The translations under genes and the position numbers were made by a program. DNA of 64,000 nt, taken from NCBI RefSeq assembly GCF_002858865.1, contig NZ_PJRR01000014.1:275647-339646 (forward strand). The letters run 5' to 3'. Positions within the stretch are counted from its first letter, which is position 1. The number at the start of each line of letters is the position of its first letter. The notes beneath the pieces are model-generated. The model did not search any database. It was not told the DNA's origin and was given only the letters and a program-made list of their open reading frames with translations. Origin of the DNA: Caulobacter vibrioides. Its GTDB lineage: Bacteria > Pseudomonadota > Alphaproteobacteria > Caulobacterales > Caulobacteraceae. Positions 17,461 through 26,237 of this stretch are shown one piece after another.

Positions 17461-17484
17461 CAATCTTGGGAAGACGCTAGCCGC

Positions 17485-18330
17485 TTAGTGCGACTCGTTG
17501 CGCCACACCCGCTTGTAGCTGGCGTACAGCAGACCGCTCAGCAGCAGGAGGTAGATGATCACCGCAAAGCCGGTTTGCTTGCGCTGTTCCAGCTTGGGCT
17601 CGGCGGCCCACATCAGGAAGGCCGAGACGTCCTTGGCCTGCTGATCGAGGGTCGACTTGGTGCCGTCGTCAAACGTCACCTGACCGTCCTTCAGCGGCTG
17701 GGCCATCGCGATGAAGCCGCCCGGCGGGACCTTCTCGTGCGAGCCCGACCAGTAGGCCGTCAGATCGCCGGCCATATAGGGGTTGTAGTGCTGCCCCGGA
17801 CCGATCTTCAGGCCGGCCGGCGGGTTCACGTAACCCACTAGCAGCGAGTAGATGTAGTCAGGACCGTTCGCACGAGCCTTGGCCAGCAGCGACATGTCCG
17901 GCGGCAGAGCGCCGCCGTTGGCGCCGCGCGCGGCGATCTCGTTCGGGAACGGCGCGGGGAAGTGGTCGGCGCTGGTCGCCGGACGCTTGATCGGATCGCC
18001 GGTCTCGGAGTCGATGTCGGCGACCTCGTACTCTTTGGCGATCGCCTTGACCCACGGGTTGTCGTTCGAGTTCTTGTACTTCTCGTTATAGAACGGACCG
18101 CCCTTGTCGCCCAGGTTGCGGAAGCTGACCAGCTTCATCGAGTGGCACGACGCACAGACCTCGCGATAGACCTTGTAGCCCCGCTGCAGCTGGACCTGAT
18201 CGAACTTGCCGAACGGGCCTTCGAACGACCACTTGACGTCCTTGGGCGGCAGCGGGTGACCGGCGGCGAGCGCCTGGCCGGCGAAGGCCAGACCCGCGAC
18301 GGCTGCGATGATGGAGAGTTTGCGCAGCAT
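17485..18330 (-). CDS. petC: Cytochrome c1 of the bc1 complex
   Basis: A 281-residue membrane-anchored c-type cytochrome that passes electrons from the Rieske protein to cytochrome c. The signal peptide (IIAAVAGLAFAGQALA) precedes the heme-attachment site CASCH at 59-63, and MSLLAKARANGPDYIYSLL and a methionine-ligand region follow. The C-terminal helix FAVIIYLLLLSGLLYASYK anchors it. The ATG at 18328-18330 is used; a longer reading frame upstream would overlap petB and add no family sequence. Last gene of the petABC operon, five bases after petB. Confidence 0.96.
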   Translation of the reverse strand: MLRKLSIIAAVAGLAFAGQALAAGHPLPPKDVKWSFEGPFGKFDQVQLQRGYKVYREVCASCHSMKLVSFRNLGDKGGPFYNEKYKNSNDNPWVKAIAKEYEVADIDSETGDPIKRPATSADHFPAPFPNEIAARGANGGALPPDMSLLAKARANGPDYIYSLLVGYVNPPAGLKIGPGQHYNPYMAGDLTAYWSGSHEKVPPGGFIAMAQPLKDGQVTFDDGTKSTLDQQAKDVSAFLMWAAEPKLEQRKQTGFAVIIYLLLLSGLLYASYKRVWRNESH

Positions 18331-18335
18331 CAGGA

Positions 18336-19616
18336 TCAGCCCTTCTTCTCGGTCAGCGCCGGCGACGCGATCGATTCCGGCACGGGCAGCGGCTTTTCCT
18401 TCAGGCCCAGGATCGGGAGGATCACCAGGAAGAAGGCGAAGTAATACAGCGAGGCGACGCGGCTGAGCCACACGAAGCTGTTCAGGTCAGCGTCGATCAG
18501 CTTGAAGGTGGTCAGGTGCGGGATCACCTTGTCGTCCGGCAGCTTGGCGCCGCAGAGGCCCAGGATGCAGCACGCCACGACGAAGATCATGAAATAGACC
18601 TTGGCGGTCGGGCGGTACCGCATCGAGCGGACCTTCGAGGTGTCCAGCCACGGCAGGGCGAACAAGCAGCCGATCGCGCCGAACATGGCCAGCACGCCCA
18701 TCAGCTTGTCCGGCACGGCGCGCAGGATCGCGTAGAACGGCAGGAAGTACCATTCCGGAACGATGTGCGCCGGCGTCACCAGCGGGTTGGCCTCGATGTA
18801 GTTGTCGGGGTGGCCCAGGGCGTTGGGCATGAAGAAGACGAAGTAGGCGAAGAGGATCATGAAGACGCTCATCGCGAACCCGTCCTTCACCGTCGCATAC
18901 GGCGTGAAGGGCACGGTGTCGGCCTTCGACTTCGGCTCGACGCCGGTCGGGTTGTTCTGACCCACCACGTGCAGCGCCCAAATATGCAGGATCACGACGC
19001 CCGCGATCATGAAGGGCAGCAGGTAGTGCAGCGAGAAGAAGCGGTTCAGCGTGGCGTTGTCGACCGCGAAGCCGCCCCACAGCCAGGTGGTGATGCTCTC
19101 GCCGACGATCGGCAGAGCGCCGAACAGGTTGGTGATCACGACGGCGCCGTGGAACGACATCTGACCCCAGGGCAGGACGTAGCCCATGAAGGCCGTGGCC
19201 ATCATCAGGAGGTAGATCACGCAGCCCAGCAGCCACAGCACTTCACGCGGCGCCTTGTAGGAACCGTAGTAGAGGCCGCGCATCATGTGGATGTAGACGG
19301 CGATGAAGAACATCGACGCGCCGTTGGAGTGCATATAGCGGATCAGCCAGCCGTAGTTCACGTCGCGCATGATGTGCTCGACCGACGCGAAGGCGCCGGC
19401 GGCGCTCGGCGTGTAGTGCATCACCAGGATGATGCCGGTGATCAGCTGCGAGGCCAGGCACAGCGACAGGATGCCGCCGAAGGTCCACCAGTAGTTCAGG
19501 TTCCGCGGGGTGGGGTAATCGACGAACGAGTCGTAGCCCAGGCGGATAATCGGCAGACGGGCGTCGAGCCAGCGCTCGAAACCGGTCTTGGGTTGGTAGG
19601 TCGAATGTCCGCTCAT
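18336..19616 (-). CDS. petB: Cytochrome b of the bc1 complex
   Basis: A 426-residue polytopic membrane protein that carries the two b hemes and the quinol oxidation and quinone reduction sites. Family features are seen: [19 protein letters not shown], the heme-ligand region [33 protein letters not shown], the Qo-site PEWYFLPFY and [20 protein letters not shown]. It lies between petA and petC with five-base gaps on both sides, so the three are translated from one message. Confidence 0.97.
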   Translation of the reverse strand: MSGHSTYQPKTGFERWLDARLPIIRLGYDSFVDYPTPRNLNYWWTFGGILSLCLASQLITGIILVMHYTPSAAGAFASVEHIMRDVNYGWLIRYMHSNGASMFFIAVYIHMMRGLYYGSYKAPREVLWLLGCVIYLLMMATAFMGYVLPWGQMSFHGAVVITNLFGALPIVGESITTWLWGGFAVDNATLNRFFSLHYLLPFMIAGVVILHIWALHVVGQNNPTGVEPKSKADTVPFTPYATVKDGFAMSVFMILFAYFVFFMPNALGHPDNYIEANPLVTPAHIVPEWYFLPFYAILRAVPDKLMGVLAMFGAIGCLFALPWLDTSKVRSMRYRPTAKVYFMIFVVACCILGLCGAKLPDDKVIPHLTTFKLIDADLNSFVWLSRVASLYYFAFFLVILPILGLKEKPLPVPESIASPALTEKKG

Positions 19617-19621
19617 ATCCG

Positions 19622-20173
19622 TTAGCCGATCTTGACCTTGGTGTCGGAGAGGAAGGCGTATTCCGGAACCACCAGGTTCGTGGGCGCGGGGCCCTTACGG
19701 ATACGACCCGAGGTGTCGTAGTGCGAGCCGTGGCAGGGGCAGAACCAGCCGCCGAAGTCGCCGCCGCCGAACGTCGGCACGCAGCCCAGGTGCGTGCACG
19801 AGCCGATCAGCACCAGCCACTGAGCCTTGCCAGGCTTCACGCGGTCGGCGTCCTTCTGCGGGTCCTTCATCGACACGGTGTCGTCCGCGACAGCCTTGTC
19901 GATCTCGCCCTTGGTGCGGTTGCGCACGAAGAGCGGCTTGCCGCGCCACTTCAGCGTGACCTGCTGGCCTTCCGGCACCTTGGTCAGGTCGAACTCGGTC
20001 GAAGCCATGGCCAGCGTATCCGCCGACGGGTTCATCTGGTCGATGAACGGCCACGCCAGAGTCGCCGCGCCGCCAGCAGCGGCGGCGATCGCGGCGATAT
20101 GAATGAAGTCGCGCCGGGAGGGATCACCCCCGTGTTCCGGCTCGGTCGTTGCGCCCACGGCGGTGTCGGCCAC
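19622..20173 (-). CDS. petA: Rieske iron-sulfur subunit of the bc1 complex
   Basis: A 183-residue protein with one N-terminal membrane helix, preceded by [14 protein letters not shown], a twin-arginine type anchor used by Rieske proteins. The [2Fe-2S] ligands are in CTHLGC and CPCHGSHYD, separated by a short loop. First gene of petA-petB-petC, reading leftward. The 204-base gap to trmL on the right must hold the promoter; I see no clear consensus there. Confidence 0.97.
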   Translation of the reverse strand: MADTAVGATTEPEHGGDPSRRDFIHIAAIAAAAGGAATLAWPFIDQMNPSADTLAMASTEFDLTKVPEGQQVTLKWRGKPLFVRNRTKGEIDKAVADDTVSMKDPQKDADRVKPGKAQWLVLIGSCTHLGCVPTFGGGDFGGWFCPCHGSHYDTSGRIRKGPAPTNLVVPEYAFLSDTKVKIG

Positions 20174-20377
20174 CTTAAGTCACCCTTTGGTTCCGCCAGG
20201 CCGCGGGAGCGACCGGCTTGGAGACGCGCCTTGCGGCGCCATATCTTGCTCGACCCGCAAGCGGATCTCCGCCACAAGGCAGCGGTCAAATCGGTCTATC
20301 GGACGCGCGGGCCAAGTCCGCAAGTCCTTTCGATTCGTGGCAAAGCCCCTGCTGCCCTTGTGGTTGGTTCGCTTATT

Positions 20378-20842
20378 ATGCGCATCGCACTTTTTCAACC
20401 AGGCATTCCCCAAAACGTTGGGGCCTGCATCCGACTGACAGCCTGTTTCGGCTTAGGGTTAGACGTGATCGAGCCCTGCAGTTTTCCTTTGAACGACAAG
20501 AGTTTGAAGCGTGCGGCCCTGGACTACGGCTCTTTGTCGCACCTGACCCGCCACGACAGTTGGGAGACATTCCTTAAGGCGCCGGAACGCGTTGACGGGC
20601 GACTTCTGCTGTTCACGACCAAGGGCGCGACTCCGTTCCACCGGTTTTCGTTCGAACCCGGAGATACGCTGCTGTTCGGCAATGAGAGTCGTGGTGCGCC
20701 GGAAGAGGTTCACGCTGCGGCGCACGGCCGAATCGTCATTCCGATCCGCCCCGAGGCGCGCTCGATGAATCTGGCGACGACGGCCGCCATGGCGCTGGGC
20801 GAGGCCCTGCGCCAGACGGGCGGCTTCCCCGAGGCGGGTTAG
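20378..20842 (+). CDS. trmL: tRNA (cytidine(34)-2'-O)-methyltransferase
   Basis: A 154-residue SPOUT methyltransferase that 2'-O-methylates the wobble base of tRNA-Leu isoacceptors. The trefoil-knot motifs are present: PQNVGACIRLTACFG near the N-terminus, LLFGNESRGAPEEVH in the middle, and IPIRPEARSMNLATTAAMALGEAL at the SAM-binding knot. The ATG at 20378 (MRIALFQP) is chosen over a longer upstream frame. It is divergent from petA and converges with the membrane protein gene, overlapping its end by four bases. Confidence 0.93.
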   Translation: MRIALFQPGIPQNVGACIRLTACFGLGLDVIEPCSFPLNDKSLKRAALDYGSLSHLTRHDSWETFLKAPERVDGRLLLFTTKGATPFHRFSFEPGDTLLFGNESRGAPEEVHAAAHGRIVIPIRPEARSMNLATTAAMALGEALRQTGGFPEAG

Positions 20843-21303
20843 TTATCGCCGAAATCCACGTCCCGCCGCGCCGCCACGATGGTGACGATAAAGCCGGCCA
20901 GCACGTCCAGCAGCACCATCAGGGTGATCAGGAAGAAGGTCGAGGTCGCGAAGGCCGGGGCGAGCAGAAACTCGACCAGGCACAGGATGAACAGCACCAT
21001 CGACAGCGAGTGGTTGATGATCGCGATCTTGCGGCTGGTCGTCGACTTCAGCAGCTCGACGAACAGCACCACCAGCGAGGCGGCCATCAGCAGATCGCCC
21101 AGGCTGACCGCCCAGTCGGTGCGCGAGGTCATATGGATGGTGAACAGCGCCTCGTTCATCCGAGCCGTCGCGTCGGTGGCCTTGAAGCCTCCGGTCAGCG
21201 TCAGGGCGACGAGATTGTAGACAATCACCGGCAAGGCCAGCAGCGGAACGGCCGCGAACATCGAGCTTCCCCCTCCGGCGTCCACGCGAGGTGTGGTCGC
21301 CAT
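20839..21303 (-). CDS. Four-helix hypothetical membrane protein
   Basis: A 154-residue protein with four predicted membrane helices, at about residues 17-37 (AVPLLALPVIVYNLVAL), 67-86, 97-116 and 121-143. A soluble-looking loop containing ATARMNEALFTIHMTSRTDW follows the first helix. I do not recognise the family. The 3' end overlaps that of trmL by four bases, tail to tail. Confidence 0.65.
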   Translation of the reverse strand: MATTPRVDAGGGSSMFAAVPLLALPVIVYNLVALTLTGGFKATDATARMNEALFTIHMTSRTDWAVSLGDLLMAASLVVLFVELLKSTTSRKIAIINHSLSMVLFILCLVEFLLAPAFATSTFFLITLMVLLDVLAGFIVTIVAARRDVDFGDN

Positions 21304-21359
21304 GGTTAAGGCCTAGCCGGAAATTCGGCTTCGGTGAAGCCGGCTCGCCTGACGCGCGC

Positions 21360-22097
21360 CTAGACCTCGTCGACGCCCTGCGGATTGCGCGCCCGCGATT
21401 GCAGCCACATCACGCCCAGCAGGTCGGAAATCGACGCCTTCAGGCGGCCTAGGTTGGTGTACTTCGACACGCCGGTCTCGCGGTGACGGTGATTGACCGG
21501 CTGGAACGCGACCTCGTAGCCCTCGCGCAGCATCAGGGCCGGGATGTAGCGGTGGATGTGATCAAAGTACGGCAGGCGCAGGAACGCCTCACGGCGGAAA
21601 GCCTTAAGGCCGCAGCCGGTGTCCTTCGCCGTATCCTTCAACAGCCGCTTGCGCACGCCATTGCCGACCTTCGAGGCGAAACGCTTGGCGCTGCTGTCCT
21701 GGCGCTTGACCCGCTCGCCGCCGACCAGGGCCAGGGTCTCGGGGCCGGCCGCCAGGGTCTTGGCCAGACGCGGCGCGTCGGCAGGATCGTTCTGGCCATC
21801 GCCGTCCAGGGTCACGATGATCCCGCCCCGCGCCGCCAGGATGCCGCTGCGCACGGCGCGGCTCTGGCCGGAGTTCTTGCGATGGCCCAACACGCGAAGC
21901 TGCGGGATCTCGGCCTTCAAGGCGATCAGCCGCGCCTTGGTGTCGTCGCGGCTGGCGTCGTCGACGAAAATCATCTCGTAGTTCTCGCCGGCGAAGGCGA
22001 CTGCGATCTCGCGGGCCAGCTTCGGCGCAGCCTCGCCCTCGTCAAAGACGGGCACGACGACGGAAAAATCGGGAGCGGAGGCGCGGGCGGCGTTCAT
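21360..22097 (-). CDS. Family 2 glycosyltransferase, dolichol-phosphate mannosyltransferase-like
   Basis: A 245-residue GT-A enzyme. It begins with FSVVVPVFDEGEAAPKL and has IFVDDASRDDT, VRSGILAARGGIIVTLDGDGQNDPAD with the DxD metal site, and the RREAFLRLPYFDHIHRYIPALML segment of polyprenyl-phosphate glycosyltransferases. No C-terminal membrane helices are present. It probably transfers a sugar to undecaprenyl phosphate, giving the lipid-linked donor that ArnT-like enzymes use. The gene next to it, divergently transcribed, is such an enzyme. Confidence 0.88.
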   Translation of the reverse strand: MNAARASAPDFSVVVPVFDEGEAAPKLAREIAVAFAGENYEMIFVDDASRDDTKARLIALKAEIPQLRVLGHRKNSGQSRAVRSGILAARGGIIVTLDGDGQNDPADAPRLAKTLAAGPETLALVGGERVKRQDSSAKRFASKVGNGVRKRLLKDTAKDTGCGLKAFRREAFLRLPYFDHIHRYIPALMLREGYEVAFQPVNHRHRETGVSKYTNLGRLKASISDLLGVMWLQSRARNPQGVDEV

Positions 22098-22153
22098 CGC
22101 CCTCTAATACCGGAAAAATTTCCCCACGAAAGGATCGTGCTAAAGCAGGCGGT

Positions 22154-23833
22154 ATGACGCTTGAATCTCGCCTCGACGCCTGGAGCCGGGGGTGGCGCGC
22201 GCCGCTGTTCGCCGCGCTGGTCGCCCTGATCGCCGGCCTGCCCGGCCTGTTCGCCATGCCACCGCTGGACCGCGACGAGTCGCGCTTCGCCCAGGCCACC
22301 TCGCAGATGCTCGAGACGGGCGACTATGTGGTCATCAAGTTCCAGGACCAGCCGCGCTTCAAGAAGCCGGTCGGCATCCACTGGATGCAGGCGCTGAGCG
22401 TCACGGCGCTGTCCGACGCCGAGGCGCGCCAGATCTGGGCCTATCGCATTCCCTCCCTGCTGGGAGCCATGCTGGCGGCGGCGGCCTGCGCCTGGGGCGC
22501 GGCGGCCCTGTTCGGCGCCCGCACCGGCCTGTTGGCGGGATCAATCCTAGGGGCGACCTTCCTGCTGTCGTCCGAAGCCTTCATCGCCAAGACCGACGCC
22601 GCCCTCTGCGGCGCGACCACCCTGGCCATGGCGGCGCTGGCGCGGGTCTACATGGCCCACCTCAAGGGCGAGCCCTCCAGCAAATGGACCAAGCTCGCCT
22701 TCTGGCTGGGCCTGGCGCTGGCGGCCCTGATCAAGGGCCCGGTCGGCCTGCTGGTCGCTCTCTTCGCGCTGGTGTCCCTGGCGATCTGGGACCGCAAGGC
22801 CGGCTGGATGAAGGACCTGGGCTGGACCTGGGGCCTGATCCTGTTCGCCGCCATCACCCTGCCCTGGGCGATGATGATCACCGTCGCCACCGACGGCGCC
22901 TTCTGGGGCGCGGCGGTCGGCGCGGACCTGGCGCCCAAGCTGGCCGGCGGTCAGGAAGGCCACTCGGGCCCCTTCGGCTACCACACCCTGCTCGCCCCCC
23001 TGCTGTCGTTCCCCGCGACCCTGCTCTTGCCGGCCGCTCTGGTCGTGGGCTGGTCGCAACGCAACGAACCGGGCGTGCGCTTCGCCCTCTGCTGGCTGAT
23101 CCCGACCTGGCTGATGTTCGAGCTGCTGCCGACCAAGCTGGTCCACTACGAACTGCCGGCCTATGGAGCGCTGGCCATGCTGATGGCCGCCGCCGTACGT
23201 GAACCGATCGGCGCGCGGTCGCGCTGGATCGGCGGCGCGCTGTCAGTCCTGATGGGCGCGGTGCTGGCGGCCGTGGCGATCTATGGCCAGACGGTGTTCG
23301 GCGGCGCCGGCGATCTGGTCTGGACGATCATCGCCGCCGGTCTGGCCTTCGGAGCCGGGCTCGTCGGCGCTGTGCTGCTGCTGCGGCGGCAGTCGGTGCG
23401 GGCCCTGGTGTTCGCCGGGGCGCTGGGCGTTGGGGCGCATATCGCGTTGACCGCCGGCCTGATACCGCGGCTGGAGCCCTTGTTCCTGTCCAAGGACCTC
23501 GCCAAGGCGCTGGACTCCGCCCGCCTCTCCCCCCGTTCAGGCGCGCCCGGTCCGGTGGCGGTCACCGGCTACGCCGAGCCCAGCATGATCTTCCAGCTGG
23601 GGACGACCACGGAGCTGACGGACGGCGCCGGGGCGGCTCAGGCGGTCGCCGAAGGCCGGCCTGCCATCGTCGAGGCGCGGGAGGAAAAACCCTTCCAGGC
23701 CGCCCTGGCCAAGCTCGGCTTGACCGCCAAGCCTGCGGCCGTGGTCGAAGGCTTGAACTATTCCGACGGCGACGAAGAGCGCCTGACGATCTATCGCGGC
23801 GAACCCATCGCCCCCCAGGAGGCCCAGCCATGA
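22154..23833 (+). CDS. ArnT-like family 39 glycosyltransferase
   Basis: A 559-residue polytopic membrane protein of the ArnT/PMT (GT39) type, which uses lipid-linked sugars to glycosylate lipids or proteins in the periplasm. The N-terminal loop MPPLDRDESRFAQATSQMLETGDYV has the acidic catalytic residues, and QDQPRFKKPVGIHWMQAL is characteristic. About eleven or twelve helices follow, with a C-terminal soluble domain. It is divergent from the GT2 gene that could make its donor. The acceptor is unknown. Its stop overlaps the start of the lyase gene. Confidence 0.88.
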   Translation: MTLESRLDAWSRGWRAPLFAALVALIAGLPGLFAMPPLDRDESRFAQATSQMLETGDYVVIKFQDQPRFKKPVGIHWMQALSVTALSDAEARQIWAYRIPSLLGAMLAAAACAWGAAALFGARTGLLAGSILGATFLLSSEAFIAKTDAALCGATTLAMAALARVYMAHLKGEPSSKWTKLAFWLGLALAALIKGPVGLLVALFALVSLAIWDRKAGWMKDLGWTWGLILFAAITLPWAMMITVATDGAFWGAAVGADLAPKLAGGQEGHSGPFGYHTLLAPLLSFPATLLLPAALVVGWSQRNEPGVRFALCWLIPTWLMFELLPTKLVHYELPAYGALAMLMAAAVREPIGARSRWIGGALSVLMGAVLAAVAIYGQTVFGGAGDLVWTIIAAGLAFGAGLVGAVLLLRRQSVRALVFAGALGVGAHIALTAGLIPRLEPLFLSKDLAKALDSARLSPRSGAPGPVAVTGYAEPSMIFQLGTTTELTDGAGAAQAVAEGRPAIVEAREEKPFQAALAKLGLTAKPAAVVEGLNYSDGDEERLTIYRGEPIAPQEAQP

Positions 23834-24729
23834 GCCGCTTCATCCAGATCGTCGAGGTCGGGCCGCGCGATGGTCTGCAGAACGAGAAGACGGTGCTCTC
23901 CGTCGAGGAAAAGCTCGACCTGATCGCCAAGCTGGAAGCGGCCGGCGCCCGGCGCACCGAGGTGGTGTCGTTCGTCAATCCGAGCCGCGTACCGCAGATG
24001 GCCGGCGCCGAGGAGATCATGGCCGCCCTGCCCGCCGATCTCGTCCACTCGCGCATAGGCCTTGTCTTGAACATGCGCGGCTGGGAGCGGTGCGTGTCGA
24101 CGGGATGCGACGAGGCCAATGTCGTGGTCTGCGCCTCGGACGGCTTCGCCACCCGCAATCAGGGCTCGACGACACGGCAGCAGGTCGAAACCCTCGCCGC
24201 CATCGTCGAGCGCCAGGCGACCGAAGGCGGCCCGCCGATCACCGCCACCATCTCGGTGGCGTTCGGCTGTCCGTTCGATGGCGAGGTCTCGCAGGATCAG
24301 GTCGTCGCCATCGTTCGCGAAGCCGCCGCCCTGGGCGTGCCCGAGATCGCCATCGCCGACACCATCGGCGTCGCCGACCCCTGGACCGTCCGCCGGCGGA
24401 TCGAGGCTGTCCGCGCCGCCGCGCCGGACACGCGCCTGCGGATGCACTTCCACGACACCCGCAATACGGGCCTGGCCAACGCCTATGCCAGCGTCGAGGC
24501 GGGGGTGGACGTGCTGGACGCTTCGGTCGGCGGCCTTGGCGGCTGCCCGTTCGCGCCGAACGCCACGGGCAATATCGGCACCGAGGATCTGGTTTACATG
24601 CTGGAACGCGCCGGCTTCGAGACCGGTTACGACCTGGCGGCGCTGATCCAGATCGGCCGCGACATCAGCCAACGCCTGGGCAAGGCTCCCGCCTCGTCCC
24701 TGGCCCGCGCCGGAGGCTTCCCCGCATGA
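23830..24729 (+). CDS. Hydroxymethylglutaryl-CoA lyase family protein
   Basis: A 299-residue HMGL-like TIM-barrel enzyme. The family typically cleaves HMG-CoA to acetoacetate and acetyl-CoA, as in leucine degradation. Motifs are IVEVGPRDGLQNE at the N-terminus, RMHFHDTRNTGLANAYAS with the metal-binding histidines, and GLGGCPFAPNATGNIGTEDL, which contains the active-site cysteine. It overlaps the GT39 gene upstream by four bases and the lipoprotein gene downstream by four. A related acyl-CoA lyase specificity cannot be excluded. Confidence 0.88.
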   Translation: MSRFIQIVEVGPRDGLQNEKTVLSVEEKLDLIAKLEAAGARRTEVVSFVNPSRVPQMAGAEEIMAALPADLVHSRIGLVLNMRGWERCVSTGCDEANVVVCASDGFATRNQGSTTRQQVETLAAIVERQATEGGPPITATISVAFGCPFDGEVSQDQVVAIVREAAALGVPEIAIADTIGVADPWTVRRRIEAVRAAAPDTRLRMHFHDTRNTGLANAYASVEAGVDVLDASVGGLGGCPFAPNATGNIGTEDLVYMLERAGFETGYDLAALIQIGRDISQRLGKAPASSLARAGGFPA

Positions 24730-25091
24730 GATCCCTGGCCCTGCTGCTGGCCCTCGGCCTGTCCGCCTGCGTCGCCGCGCCCGTCGCGGACGCGGGTCCC
24801 GCGCGCTGCGACGTGACGATCAAGTTCGGCAGCTATGGCGCAGGGATCGACCATGTTCTCGCCGACAAGGTCGCCGCCGCTATCCAGGTCGACCGCGACA
24901 TCGCGCGCTCCGAACGCAAACCCTGGGGCCGCGAGGGGGAGTTCGACCAATGCCTGACGGCCAAGCCCGGTCGCGACGTCAAGGCGATGTACGAGCGCTA
25001 CCGGGCGATGCTGCCGGCCAGGAACCTTAAGGCGCCGACCTCGATCGAGGGCCCGGATGGCCTGAGGTTCGAGACCATCGCGCCGATGTAG
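24726..25091 (+). CDS. Small predicted lipoprotein
   Basis: A 121-residue protein starting at the ATG at 24726 in the end of the lyase gene. The signal is short and ends in a lipobox, LGLSAC, with Cys15. The mature part includes ARCDVTIKFGSYGAGID and RDIARSERKPWGREGEFDQCL, with two cysteines that could pair. I do not recognise the family. Co-translation with the lyase is likely from the overlap, though no functional link is evident. Confidence 0.7.
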   Translation: MRSLALLLALGLSACVAAPVADAGPARCDVTIKFGSYGAGIDHVLADKVAAAIQVDRDIARSERKPWGREGEFDQCLTAKPGRDVKAMYERYRAMLPARNLKAPTSIEGPDGLRFETIAPM

Positions 25092-25135
25092 GCGGACGTT
25101 TGCGGGCGGTCTTGGGTGGATTGCGGGCCAAGGTT

Positions 25136-25269
25136 TCCTTCTCCCCTTGCGGGAGAAGGTGTCAGCGAAGCTGACGGATGAGGGGTTGAAAAGCCTCTCA
25201 GGATAGCCGAGCGCGACCCCTCACCCGACCGCCTTTGGCGGCCACCCTCTCCCGCAAGGGGAGAGGGGA
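25136..25269. repeat. Palindromic repeat (family A variant)
   Basis: The copy opens with TTCTCCCCTTGCGGGAGAA, followed by GTGTCAGCGAAGCTGAC and GGATGAGGGG. It closes with ACCCCTCACCCGACC, GCCTTTGGCGGC and CACCCTCTCCCGCAAGGGGAGAGGGG. The halves are related by inversion around an AT-richer centre. It occupies most of the 219-base gap between two convergent genes and shares its right end with the partial copy at 1-35. Confidence 0.85.
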
Positions 25270-25310
25270 ACATGTCCGTCCAGGGCCGTTGGCCGCCCCC
25301 AGCCCTGCCT

Positions 25311-26237
25311 CTAGATCGGCCGGCCCGTCAGTTTCCACAGCAGCGGGCGGCACACGCTCATCAGCATGATGGCCGGCGCCAGCAGCACCGCCGCCGCGAA
25401 CAGCTGCAGGCTGTCGGCGCGCTTGATGAAGTAGCGGGTCAGGCCCACGCCCTTGTGGAACTCGACCTTCACCGGGTGTTCCAGGCTGGTGTGGCCCAGG
25501 TGAACGACCTCGGCGTTGGGCTGGAACAGCACCTGGCCGCCGGCGCGGCGTGCACGCCAGCACAGGTCGATGTCCTCGACATGCAGGAAGTAGCCCTCGT
25601 CAAAGCCGTTCAGCGCGACGAAGTCGGCGCGGCGCATGGCGAAACAGGCGCCCGAAATGGTCGGCATCGGCACGGGCGCGCCGGGCAGCGGTTCGTTCTC
25701 GCGGTGGATCTCGAACCCGGCCAGCTTGGGATAGCGGCGGGTCAGCTGGCCAAAGCTCAGCACGGTGCTGATCGGTGTGACGTCACCTCGACGACCGCCG
25801 CGCTGTTCGCTGCCGTCGGTGTTCAGCACACGTGCCCCCACGATCGTGGGCACGGGCTGGCCCTTGAAGGCCGTCACCAGCGAGGCCACGCAGCTGGGCT
25901 GCAGGTTGGCGTCGGGATTGAGGAAGACGATGTACTCGCCGCCGGCCGTCACCGCGCCCAGATTGGCGCCGCGCGCGAAGCCGACATTGCCGTGGCCCTG
26001 TTTGAGCACGACGCGCGGCTCGGTCAGCGCCAGCGAGCGCAGCATGTCCTCATCGCGCGAGGACGAGCCGTTATCGACGATGATGAACTCATCGACCAAC
26101 GGCTCGGCCAGCACATGGCGGATGCTTTCGACCAGCGCTTCGCCCGTCCGATAGACGACCATGACGACAGACACGTTCGGACGAGCCGGACGCGCACCAA
26201 CGGCAAGGGTCGAGACGGACGGGAGAATGCTGTTCAT
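25311..26237 (-). CDS. Family 2 glycosyltransferase, rhamnosyltransferase-like
   Basis: A 308-residue GT-A enzyme. It has NVSVVMVVYRTGEALVES, FIIVDNGSSSRDE, ANLGAVTAGGEYIVFLNPDAN with the Asp-containing metal site, the CFAMRRADFVALNGFDEGYF acceptor loop and EDIDLCWRARRAG. These are typical of WbbL-type rhamnosyltransferases. The C-terminus carries one or two hydrophobic segments (LFAAAVLLAPAIMLMSV) that may attach it to the membrane. Its start overlaps the thrS stop in a TGATG junction, so it ends the cysS-thrS operon. Confidence 0.87.
   Translation of the reverse strand: MNSILPSVSTLAVGARPARPNVSVVMVVYRTGEALVESIRHVLAEPLVDEFIIVDNGSSSRDEDMLRSLALTEPRVVLKQGHGNVGFARGANLGAVTAGGEYIVFLNPDANLQPSCVASLVTAFKGQPVPTIVGARVLNTDGSEQRGGRRGDVTPISTVLSFGQLTRRYPKLAGFEIHRENEPLPGAPVPMPTISGACFAMRRADFVALNGFDEGYFLHVEDIDLCWRARRAGGQVLFQPNAEVVHLGHTSLEHPVKVEFHKGVGLTRYFIKRADSLQLFAAAVLLAPAIMLMSVCRPLLWKLTGRPI

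Noticed and set aside
18331..18471. N-terminal extension of petC by 47 codons
   Set aside because: It overlaps petB and precedes a perfect signal peptide start at MLRKLS; cytochrome c1 proteins begin there.
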